Assembly: GCA_017993835.1 (NCBI GenBank)
Contig: JAGOLX010000042.1
Location: forward strand, 1-53,487
DNA: 53,487 nt
DNA from: Phycisphaerae bacterium
GTDB taxonomy: Bacteria; Planctomycetota; Phycisphaerae; Sedimentisphaerales; Anaerobacaceae
Reading direction: 5' to 3'
Shown here: positions 25,767 through 34,325 of the stretch, piece after piece
Numbering within the stretch: position 1 is the stretch's first letter
How the letters are laid out: the number at the start of each line of letters is the position of its first letter
The notes under the pieces: model-generated
The model's input: only the letters and a program-made list of their open reading frames with translations
The model's database searches: none
Told to the model about the DNA's origin: nothing
Program-made: the position numbers and the translations under genes

Positions 25767-27957
25767 GGTGCTTCTCCGTAGCATGGCCATCCAGGCCATG
25801 TCCCCACGGGCTGGAAGCCCGTGCTACTGTATCGCTCGGACGGATGAGCCATCCGCCCAGCCAGATCTCGATCAAGATCAGTGCCAACGCGGCGACCAGG
25901 ACCCAGCGCCACAGCTTCTGCTCGGATTCCATTTGCGCGAAGCTGCTGCGTTGCGTTGTCTGCCCGGCCGGCTGGGGTGTGACATCGGAGACGGGCTTCA
26001 TCGCGATGCCCATCCTCTCGAGATCCTCGATGGGCAGGGGCTCCGTGCGACTCTCGGCAGGGGGCAGATTGACGGCGAAGGCCCGACCGGTCGTCACGGA
26101 TTCGATTGTATAGAGACCCGGAAGGTCCGTCTGCGTGAAGACCTCTTCCGTGGGGTCGATATCCGCGACGGCGCCGTCCGGCCTGCGGATCCGCCGGGCG
26201 GCGGGCCCGATGTGGACCGAGTCCCCTGCGAAGTATTGCGACTGACGTTCCGCGAGGTGGCCGCCGTGCTCGAGAATCGAGTACAGCAGCGGGACGAACT
26301 TCGACGACAACGCCAGATCGCTGTCCGAGGGATGCCAGCCGCTCGTCCAGACCAGCAGCGACCCTTCGCCCACGCTGACCTCGAACCACGCGGGGTCGCC
26401 ACTGTCGAAACGAGCCAGCACTCGGACCTGCGGATGATCGGTCAGGTCGACGCAGCGGTACTTCCAGAAGTGGATCCGCGTGAAATCGCCGAATCGCGGT
26501 TCGGAGAACGACGCCAGCAGCGGGTGTTTGAAATCGATGGAGTCGAGCATGGCGTATCGCACCCCCTCGGCTTCTCGGCAGTCGAGATCGCTGATTCCCG
26601 ACAAACTCGAGAGGGTCGTGGCTGCTTCCGCGGATCGCATCACGAGCAGGGCCGCGCCGCCGGAGCCGAGATACCGGCGCAGCGGCGCGGTGCTCTCCGG
26701 CGTGGGCGAGTTGGCGACGATCACCAGACTCGCGGCGGTGACATCCGTCTCATTCAAGACCTGGTCCGATGCTCGGCGCAGGACCTCCACAGGCGAGGCA
26801 TTCGCAGTTCCGAAGGCCTGGCGGACGTAGTAGAGCATCGCGTCGGTGTCGTTTGGATCGTCGTTGCCGATATAGAGGATGTTCACCGGCTGCTCCCACG
26901 GTGCGGCGATGTACAGCGTGTTGTCGAAATCGTGATCGTCGCCGGTCAGGACGAGCTTGGTCGCGGTCGAAGAGTCGGGCTTGGGCGGCGCCTGGACCAT
27001 GATCGATCGGCCGGCGGGCACGTAGACCTCCATTGGACCGTTCGTAGCGACGCCGTCAGGCGTTTCCGGATATGCTCTCACGGGCACACTATGAACAGGA
27101 TTTCCCTCCTCGGCCCAGCGAAGCTGAAACCGATTCTCCGTTGCGTCGGCGGAGTTGGTGATGCGGATGCTCGGGGGATCGCTTTGCCGAGTGGCCGTCA
27201 GCGGATCGCGTGTCGTCACCCATTGCAGGGACGCATTGGTTGTGCCCTCGCACAGGACTGCTCTGATCGCCAGTTCAGTCCGCTCGGGCCATTCGTAGGC
27301 GGGCAGCGCCGTCAGATCGCTGCCCTGCTGCAGGTCGCCGATCAGCACGACCCGGCGTGCTCGCGACGTCTGTTGTTCCTCGTCGGTTTCATCGTCCTCG
27401 ATTGCCTCGGCGGCTGCGATCAGCGCCTGGCCCAGATTCGTCGCCCCCCAGCCGGGAGATCTGCCCGTCAGGCTCTGAATCGTGACCGACAGGCGCTGCG
27501 ACGCGTCCATCTTGCTCCACTGCTCGAAGCTCACCATCATCCGTGTTTCTCGGTCGAAGGTCATCACGCACGCGCGGTCGGTCGGGCCCATGTCCGCAAG
27601 GACAGAGCGGGCTTCCTGCACGGCCCGTTCCCACATGCCGGCCCGGCGCATCGAGGCGCTCGTGTCGATCAAAACCACGGCCCGCGTTCCGGGCCGGGCT
27701 TCTGCCGCCGCGATGGGTTTCCGCAGGAAAGGCCTCGCAAAGGCGAACGCCAGCAGGCACAGGATCAGGCATCGCAGGATGAGCAAGGGGATATGCTCCA
27801 GGCGACGGCGGTTCCTCAACCGCGGCGTCGTGGTCCGCAGGAACATCAGCGAGCTGAACGTCACGCGATTGCGCGTGTGCCGGCGGATCATGTGCAGCAC
27901 AATGGGCAGCGTAACCGCCGCGATTCCGGCCAGGATCAGCGGGTACAGAAAGCTCAT
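25759..27957 (-). CDS. BatA-like membrane protein with VWA domain
   Basis: Protein of 732 aa. The N-terminal ~80 residues match the aerotolerance-type BatA leader: two membrane helices (about 5-25 and 57-75) around RRHTRNRVTFSSLMFLR. A VWA domain (about 92-290) carries the MIDAS signature DTSAS at 98-102 and so should bind a divalent metal and a partner protein. A glutamine-amidotransferase-like region (about 355-560) and a C-terminal helix (about 685-705) follow. The last ~20 residues are encoded by two palindromic hairpins (25782-25823) and are unlikely to be ancestral. The ATG at 27957 overlaps the DUF58 gene stop in ATGA. BatA proteins are usual partners of MoxR ATPases. Confidence 0.85.
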   Translation of the reverse strand: MSFLYPLILAGIAAVTLPIVLHMIRRHTRNRVTFSSLMFLRTTTPRLRNRRRLEHIPLLILRCLILCLLAFAFARPFLRKPIAAAEARPGTRAVVLIDTSASMRRAGMWERAVQEARSVLADMGPTDRACVMTFDRETRMMVSFEQWSKMDASQRLSVTIQSLTGRSPGWGATNLGQALIAAAEAIEDDETDEEQQTSRARRVVLIGDLQQGSDLTALPAYEWPERTELAIRAVLCEGTTNASLQWVTTRDPLTATRQSDPPSIRITNSADATENRFQLRWAEEGNPVHSVPVRAYPETPDGVATNGPMEVYVPAGRSIMVQAPPKPDSSTATKLVLTGDDHDFDNTLYIAAPWEQPVNILYIGNDDPNDTDAMLYYVRQAFGTANASPVEVLRRASDQVLNETDVTAASLVIVANSPTPESTAPLRRYLGSGGAALLVMRSAEAATTLSSLSGISDLDCREAEGVRYAMLDSIDFKHPLLASFSEPRFGDFTRIHFWKYRCVDLTDHPQVRVLARFDSGDPAWFEVSVGEGSLLVWTSGWHPSDSDLALSSKFVPLLYSILEHGGHLAERQSQYFAGDSVHIGPAARRIRRPDGAVADIDPTEEVFTQTDLPGLYTIESVTTGRAFAVNLPPAESRTEPLPIEDLERMGIAMKPVSDVTPQPAGQTTQRSSFAQMESEQKLWRWVLVAALALILIEIWLGGWLIRPSDTVARASSPWGHGLDGHATEKHHD
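25782..25823. repeat. Twin 19-nt hairpins inside the 3' end of the BatA-like gene
   Basis: 25782-25800 folds with arms CATGGCC/GGCCATG and a 5-base loop; 25805-25823 folds with arms CACGGGCT/AGCCCGTG and a 3-base loop. They are near-duplicates separated by 4 bases. On the minus strand they read as a GTAGCACGGGCTTCCAGCCC-type repeat that, from memory, recurs in planctomycete-like genomes. They encode the tail of the BatA-like protein and lie just upstream of the next start codon, where they could also modulate translation. Confidence 0.7.
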
Positions 27958-28907
27958 ATCCGCCTCCCGCCGCCAGGGGCGCGGACACGTCGGACCTGCT
28001 TGCGGATTCGCATTCGATGTTGGAGGAACTCCAGGAGTGCGGTGTCGAACGGGCGGTCCGTCGCGAACAGGTGATAATCGATGCCGAGCCGGACACAGAT
28101 GGCATTGGCGCTGTGGAGATGCTGGGTCAGCATGTGTTTGTAGCTTTTCTGCACGGCGGGGGGATCGATGTACAGGTCCCGTCCGCTCTCGACATCCTGG
28201 AACAAGGCCGGCGAGTCAAAATCGAAATGGATCTCCGCCGGGTCGAGGATGTGGAAGAGCACGACATCGTGGCCGCCGGTGCGGAGGCAGCCGAGATCCC
28301 GTTCGAGCCGGTCGATCGAGGTCAGCAGGTCGGAGATCAGGACGATCATGCCCCGTCGGGTCAGCATTTGGGCGATGCGTTGCAGCGGGGCGCCGAGGTC
28401 CGTGGCCTTGCCTCGCGGCTGCGCGTCCAGGGCGGTCATGAGTCGTCGCAGGTAGCTGGGCCGGTTCCGCGGCGGCATGTACTCCCGGATTCGGTCATCG
28501 AACGTCGCCAGTCCGACGGCGTCGCCCTGCGTGAAGAGGAAATAAGCCAGCGTGGCGCCCAGCGTGCCGGCGTACTGGGACTTCGTGTAGCCGCCGGAGC
28601 CGTAGCCCATCGACCGGCTGTGGTCGATCAGCAGGTGACAGCGGAGATTCGTCTCATCCTCGAACTTCTTGATGTAGTACCGGTCGCTGCGTGCGAAGAC
28701 CCGCCAGTCGATGTGACGCGGATCGTCGCCGGCAGTGTACTGGCGATACTCGGTGAACTCGGCGGAGAAACCATGATAGGGACTGCGATGGATCCCTTTC
28801 CAGAACCCCTCGACGACCGCCTTGGCGCGGAGCTCCATCGACCGGATCTTCATGAGAGTGGCCGGGTCGATCATGCCGCCGAGGATCTGTGACTGCGATG
28901 GAATCAT
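27954..28907 (-). CDS. DUF58 domain protein
   Basis: Soluble protein of 317 aa with the complete DUF58 pattern: an N-terminal helical part (about 15-45), FSAEFTEYRQYTAGDDPRHIDWRVFARSD (positions about 47-75) and a VWA-like core with DHSRSMGYG as the metal-site signature near residue 95, followed by ISDLL at about 190. DUF58 proteins are encoded next to MoxR ATPases across bacteria and are thought to couple the ATPase to VWA partners. The ATG at 28907 lies 28 bases after the MoxR stop with a purine-rich GGAAAAAGG before it; the stop overlaps the BatA start by 4 bases. Function is inferred from genomic association. Confidence 0.88.
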   Translation of the reverse strand: MIPSQSQILGGMIDPATLMKIRSMELRAKAVVEGFWKGIHRSPYHGFSAEFTEYRQYTAGDDPRHIDWRVFARSDRYYIKKFEDETNLRCHLLIDHSRSMGYGSGGYTKSQYAGTLGATLAYFLFTQGDAVGLATFDDRIREYMPPRNRPSYLRRLMTALDAQPRGKATDLGAPLQRIAQMLTRRGMIVLISDLLTSIDRLERDLGCLRTGGHDVVLFHILDPAEIHFDFDSPALFQDVESGRDLYIDPPAVQKSYKHMLTQHLHSANAICVRLGIDYHLFATDRPFDTALLEFLQHRMRIRKQVRRVRAPGGGRRI

Positions 28908-28935
28908 TTGCCTTTTTCCCGCAGAGCGGGACGTT

Positions 28936-29937
<1,002 letters not shown>

Positions 29938-29951
29938 TGGACTGGTCCTTT

Positions 29952-30806
29952 TCAATGCGTCATTGCATAGAACACGATGTTGATCCCTAGGGGATACGCT
30001 TTCTTCTCCGAGAACTCGTGAAAGTACCATTCGTTTTCGCCTTCGCGTTCCCAGCCGTCGCCGAGGTCGGTGTTGTGACAGATGATGACCATCATCCGTC
30101 CCTTGTCGTCGAAGATGCCCCTGTAATGGACCTCCTGGGCGTCCGCGCGTTCCCACGTGATGCCCTGACTTCGACCGCGCAGAGCAGCATCGATGTTCGG
30201 GATCTGGGGCTTCTCCTTCAGATCGAAGACCGCGTGGAAGATCGGATGCGACAGGGGCAGCTCAATTGGCTCGCGGTCGGGGAACACCCGCTTGATCTCG
30301 TTGTAGAAGTTGTACCACTCGTCTTCGCCCCAGAAGTCGTCGACCATGAGGAATCCGCCGTTGAGGAGGTATCGGCGCAGGGCGTCGACCTCGGCTTCGT
30401 CAAAGACGAGCCGACCGGGCTCGAGCAGGTAGATGAACGGGTAGTTCACGAGTTCGGGGTCCGTCAATTCCAGAACTTCCGGGGCCGGATTGACCTGCAT
30501 CGCGGTCAACTGGTGCAGGCGCCAGGAGAAGTTCAGATCGCTGTCGGGGTAGTCCGTCGCCCAACTGCCTCCGCCGGGACCATAACCCCACCCGCCTCCG
30601 CGTCTGCCCCCGCCTCCTCGCCCGCCGTAACCCGACGAATACTGAATTCGCACGAACGTGAACACGTCCTTCGAGAACTCCTTGTCCGGTTCCCAATCGG
30701 GCACGTCGCCGCGGTCGATGCTGTCGTAGTATCTCTGTGCCAGAGTCGCGGCCGAAGCCACGGCCAGGACTGCGATCAGGATGCCAAACCAGCGTGACTT
30801 CATCAT
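29952..30806 (-). CDS. DUF4159 membrane-anchored protein
   Basis: Protein of 284 aa with an N-terminal signal or anchor helix (about 5-22). A Gly/Arg-rich low-complexity stretch (about 58-82: GYGGRGGGGRRGGG and on) interrupts the start of the DUF4159 domain. The domain then runs to the end with the motifs DFWGEDEWYNF and HNTDLGDGWE. It has a glutamine-amidotransferase-like fold by family knowledge, with no visible catalytic triad. DUF4159 genes accompany MoxR/BatA operons in planctomycetes. The start overlaps the upstream TPR-peptidase stop by 4 bases (ATGA). Confidence 0.83.
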   Translation of the reverse strand: MMKSRWFGILIAVLAVASAATLAQRYYDSIDRGDVPDWEPDKEFSKDVFTFVRIQYSSGYGGRGGGGRRGGGWGYGPGGGSWATDYPDSDLNFSWRLHQLTAMQVNPAPEVLELTDPELVNYPFIYLLEPGRLVFDEAEVDALRRYLLNGGFLMVDDFWGEDEWYNFYNEIKRVFPDREPIELPLSHPIFHAVFDLKEKPQIPNIDAALRGRSQGITWERADAQEVHYRGIFDDKGRMMVIICHNTDLGDGWEREGENEWYFHEFSEKKAYPLGINIVFYAMTH

Positions 30807-33376
30807 CGGGATGCCCCCTGGGCGGTCGGTGTTTCGTTCTCGGGGAGCGCCAGCAGCAATCGGTGGCCCTCGCGGAATCGCGGCGCGTCCGCCAGCGCTT
30901 CGAGGATGTGTCTCCTGGCGGCGGCAGGGTCCCGCGTCTGCAAAAGCCTCGCGAGTCGGTAGTGGACATCCACCGGGTCCGCGGGATCGAGCAGCAGGAG
31001 TCGGCGCCAGGCGTCGATGGCGGATTCATCCCGGCCGAGTTCCTCGCTCGCCTGGCCCAGTTGCCGGTAGACCGCCGACAGCATGGGGTGGACCGCCAGG
31101 TACCTGCGACCGTTCTCCGCGACCTGCTCCCAGTTCTTCTGCTCGACGCCGATTTCCATGAGCCGGCTGTACGCGTCAGCAGCGTCCGCCGACAGCTTCG
31201 CCAGTGTCGCGAGCGTCTGAGTCTCCTGCGGTGTCTCGCCCAGGTTGCGATGCGCCTGGGCCAGGAGTTCGTATGCGTTGCCCTCGCCGACGTAGTCGGG
31301 ATACAGCGAAATCAACTTCTGAAGCGGGGCTTTCGCCTGCTCCCATTCCTGGTCTGCGATCAGGCGGTGAGCGTGCAGGTTCAGTGCCCAGAAGCTGTTC
31401 GGATGCTCACCAAGATAATCGGCCACCGCCTGTGGGTCCGCGGGATCGACCTGTTCCCGCGAGGGCTCGTCCCAGTCCACAGTCGTCGCCAGCTTCTCGG
31501 CCCGCTCGCGGGCGAAGGCATCGAACTCCTTCTCGATTGTCTCCAGCGGCCCGGCGTGCCTGGCAATCGCGGTGTTGATCTCTCCGCCCCGCGCCAGATC
31601 CGTGAGGATGGCCTTGACCGACCCGAAGCCGAATCGCTCGACGAGGAACTCGATCACGAGAGCGGACTGGTAGTACGCGAATTGCAGGTGCACCGGGCTG
31701 GCGGGACTCATGAAGGCGGTGCTGAGCCTGCCGACCGGAGTCAGTTCGCCGGCCAGGATCATCCGACGATACGTCGGGTTCATCTTCTGGCCCCACGTCG
31801 GGTCCCGCTGCAATTCCTCATAGACGGAGATCCCCTCGCTGAACCAGCGGGGCATTTTGTTGTTCGTGAGGCTCAGCGTCACGACGTGGGCGAATTCGTG
31901 CCAGAGGGTGGCCTGCCAGTTCGTGTGCCTCTGCGGCTGCGGGCTGGTTGCGGTGATGACGTTGCCGAAGCAGACGCCGAGGAAGCCGTCGCCGCCGGGC
32001 ATGCCGAACGTGCGGACCGCGAAATCCTGCTGATTGGGAAACAGCTCGACAGTGATGGGACCGTCCGGCTTGAAGTCATAGCGTCTGCACAGTTCCGCCT
32101 TGGCCTGCCGGAGCAGTTCCATCACCTGATCGCCGTAGACGGACGCTTCGTGGTCCTCCATTTTCAGGACGAGCCCATCGGCGGTCAGCGTGCGGAATTT
32201 CGTGAGTGTGTCGCGAAGGTGGACGAGGTTGTAAGCCTCGACGTTGTAGGGGTCTTTCTTGTTCACCTCGTCGGCGAGGACCCAGCCCTGTCCCTCGTCG
32301 CCCAGTCGCAGGAGGTCCTGGGCCAGTTGGATTCTGGCGGGCAGGTAGTCCGGCGCCGCCTGGATCGCACGGCGCTGGGACGCGGCGCCCTCGGTGAACC
32401 GGTAATTCTGGGAGAGCTTTCGCCCGATCAAGTAGTCCACCTCGGGGTTGTCGGGCCAGAACTTCAGTGCGCTGGCGCGGCAGCTCTCGACGGCGTTCGG
32501 GTCGTTGCCCAGGTGGGCAAGGACGGCTCGATACGCCCAGACCTGGGGATGCCAGGGATTGACGGCCAGCGCGCGGTCGAGGGTCTTGGCCGCGGCTTCG
32601 TAGGTCTCGCAGTCGATCTGGTGCTCCGCGAGCAGAATCAGGGACGGCGCATGCCTTGGATTTACGATCAGGGCCGCGTCCAGGGCCGCAAGCATCTCGC
32701 TCCGGTCGCTGTAGTAATAGGCCTGCGCCAAGCCGTGCTGGACATCCGGATCATTGCCGAATCGCTTGAGCGCCTCGTGGTACTGGTTGGCCGCCAGCTC
32801 GAAATCCTGTTTCGCCAGCGCCAACTCGCCCGTGGCCAGATACGCCTCGCGGCAGTTCGGGTCGCTCTTCATGGCGTAATTGTAGAAGTGCTCCAGGACC
32901 AGGCGTGGCTCGGCGTTGAGCAGCAGGAGGGATTGGCCCAACGCCACGGCTTCGCCGCTGTTCATGTACTCGATCCGTCGGTAGGAGCCGATCCGGGCGA
33001 TGGTCGACAGGATGGCGGCGGCCTGACGGGCCTGGGCGTTATGCTGGTATGCCATGTGCGCCAGTCGCAGCAGGCGGAGGTCGGCGCGGGATTCCATGAG
33101 GGCCTTGTCTGCGTACTCAGCGGCTTCCTTGTACTGGCCCATTGCGAGCATGGACTCCAGTTCCAGGATCCGCCAATCCGACTGGTACGCGCCCTCGCTG
33201 ACGGCCTGACGTGCGGCTTCGAGGCACTCGGCGTATTGGCCGGTCCGAAGCTGTTCGCGACAGGCGTCGAGCCCTGCCGCAGCGGCAGTCTGGGCCGCTC
33301 CGCCGGTCAAAGCCAGCCAGGCCATGATCCGGAGGAATCGACCGCGATCTGACGTATGTGAGAACCAGCGAGCCAT
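30803..33376 (-). CDS. Secreted TPR protein with gluzincin-type peptidase domain
   Basis: Protein of 857 aa. A signal peptide or anchor (~1-33) leads into about ten TPR-like helical repeats (40-390), a peptidase-MA-like domain (about 400-600) and more TPRs (620-850). The peptidase domain carries HEFAH near residue 493 and, about 24 residues on, SEGISVYEE. That spacing matches zinc metallopeptidases of the gluzincin type, so activity is plausible. The ATG at 33376 is preferred over one at 33403 since a GGGGAAA motif precedes it and the signal peptide begins there. It is the first gene of the operon. TPR repeats probably recruit substrate or partner proteins. Confidence 0.82.
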   Translation of the reverse strand: MARWFSHTSDRGRFLRIMAWLALTGGAAQTAAAAGLDACREQLRTGQYAECLEAARQAVSEGAYQSDWRILELESMLAMGQYKEAAEYADKALMESRADLRLLRLAHMAYQHNAQARQAAAILSTIARIGSYRRIEYMNSGEAVALGQSLLLLNAEPRLVLEHFYNYAMKSDPNCREAYLATGELALAKQDFELAANQYHEALKRFGNDPDVQHGLAQAYYYSDRSEMLAALDAALIVNPRHAPSLILLAEHQIDCETYEAAAKTLDRALAVNPWHPQVWAYRAVLAHLGNDPNAVESCRASALKFWPDNPEVDYLIGRKLSQNYRFTEGAASQRRAIQAAPDYLPARIQLAQDLLRLGDEGQGWVLADEVNKKDPYNVEAYNLVHLRDTLTKFRTLTADGLVLKMEDHEASVYGDQVMELLRQAKAELCRRYDFKPDGPITVELFPNQQDFAVRTFGMPGGDGFLGVCFGNVITATSPQPQRHTNWQATLWHEFAHVVTLSLTNNKMPRWFSEGISVYEELQRDPTWGQKMNPTYRRMILAGELTPVGRLSTAFMSPASPVHLQFAYYQSALVIEFLVERFGFGSVKAILTDLARGGEINTAIARHAGPLETIEKEFDAFARERAEKLATTVDWDEPSREQVDPADPQAVADYLGEHPNSFWALNLHAHRLIADQEWEQAKAPLQKLISLYPDYVGEGNAYELLAQAHRNLGETPQETQTLATLAKLSADAADAYSRLMEIGVEQKNWEQVAENGRRYLAVHPMLSAVYRQLGQASEELGRDESAIDAWRRLLLLDPADPVDVHYRLARLLQTRDPAAARRHILEALADAPRFREGHRLLLALPENETPTAQGASR

Positions 33377-33675
33377 TGTTTCCCCATCCGCGCAATTACC
33401 CATCGTGGACGATGACCCATCGGGTCGTGAGACGCCGACGAGCCATACGCCCGGTGCCTATTGTAGTTCATGCGCCAACGGACCAGAAAGAGCAATAGTA
33501 AGACGGTCGGACACAGATTCCCATTGCAGCGGATGTGCCCCTTTCCTTTTTGGCCTGCAATATCACTCGGATGTCGGGCGTCTTACTAGCCGACACGAGC
33601 GTGGACCCGGACTATCGCTCCCGGCGTGGGAGCCTGCCGATCGCGCGCACATATCTATTCGTGGAGGATAGCACC
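33377..33675. other. Divergent intergenic region with a 9-bp inverted repeat
   Basis: About 300 bases without a gene separate the minus-strand operon from the plus-strand small helical protein. AGTAAGACG (33497-33505) is exactly inverted as CGTCTTACT (33579-33587). A minus-strand TACAAT lies near 33460, with no convincing -35. GGAGG at 33663-33667 is the ribosome-binding site of the next gene. Both promoters should lie here, but no single pair is strong enough to call. Confidence 0.3.
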
Positions 33676-34203
33676 ATGAAAGAACGATCCATTCTTGTCG
33701 TTGGCATCCTGTTGACGGCGGCCCTGACGTGGACCGCGATGGCACAGCCCCCCCAAGGCGGTGGATTCGGCCGGATGCGCGAGATGCGTCTGAACGCGTT
33801 GAACGCGATCCAGGAGCAGCTCACCAAGCTCAAGACCATGATGGAGCAGGCCCCGCAGGGCATGCAGGGTAGGAACCCGCAGGACATGACCGAGGAAGAG
33901 CGTACCAAAATGCGCGAGGAATTCACCAAGAGGCGCGAGGAGCAACGGGCGGCTATGGCCGAGATGTCCAAGCAGATGGACGCACTGAAGGATCCCAGGC
34001 AGTTGATGACCGAGCAGGAGGAGGCTCTGGCGCCTTTGAAGGACCTCCTGGCGTCCGCGCAGGCGGAGAAGGCAACTGCGACCGCCGCCAAGATCGAGAA
34101 GCTGATCGCGGATCGTCAGAAGCAGTTCCAGGACAAGATGACCGCGATGGGCTTCAGCCCGGAGATGCTGGAACGGATGATGCAGAGGCGCCCGCCGCAG
34201 TAA
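33676..34203 (+). CDS. Small periplasmic helical protein, Spy/heavy-metal-sensor-like
   Basis: Protein of 175 aa with a signal peptide (~1-22, cleavage near AMA-Q). The mature chain is nearly all charged helix, rich in Met, Gln, Lys and Glu (TEEERTKMREEFTKRREEQRAAM), as in the Spy/CpxP-like and LTXXQ-type periplasmic chaperone or metal-binding families. Identity is by composition and size only; no diagnostic motif is complete. GGAGG lies 8 bases before the ATG at 33676, which I prefer to the longer open frame from 33535. It stands alone between divergent operons, and its own terminator is not evident in the 120 bases that follow. Confidence 0.72.
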   Translation: MKERSILVVGILLTAALTWTAMAQPPQGGGFGRMREMRLNALNAIQEQLTKLKTMMEQAPQGMQGRNPQDMTEEERTKMREEFTKRREEQRAAMAEMSKQMDALKDPRQLMTEQEEALAPLKDLLASAQAEKATATAAKIEKLIADRQKQFQDKMTAMGFSPEMLERMMQRRPPQ

Positions 34204-34254
34204 TCGCCGAGGACTGGTGTCTGGGGTCTCGGGGACTGGTTCAACGGCCCTTGC

Positions 34255-34282
34255 TTGCGGAAATGTGCCGTCAAGGTACAAT
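34255..34282 (+). promoter_or_regulatory. Candidate sigma70 promoter for the GH2/GH9 operon
   Basis: TTGCGG (34255-34260) and TACAAT (34277-34282) are 16 bases apart. Transcription would start near 34289, leaving about 37 bases before the GH2 start at 34326. The -10 matches five of six consensus bases; the -35 matches the first three. Confidence 0.45.
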
Positions 34283-34325
34283 AATCCGCAAGGAAGGGCC
34301 CGTTTTGTTTTTTGAGGAGCAAGGT

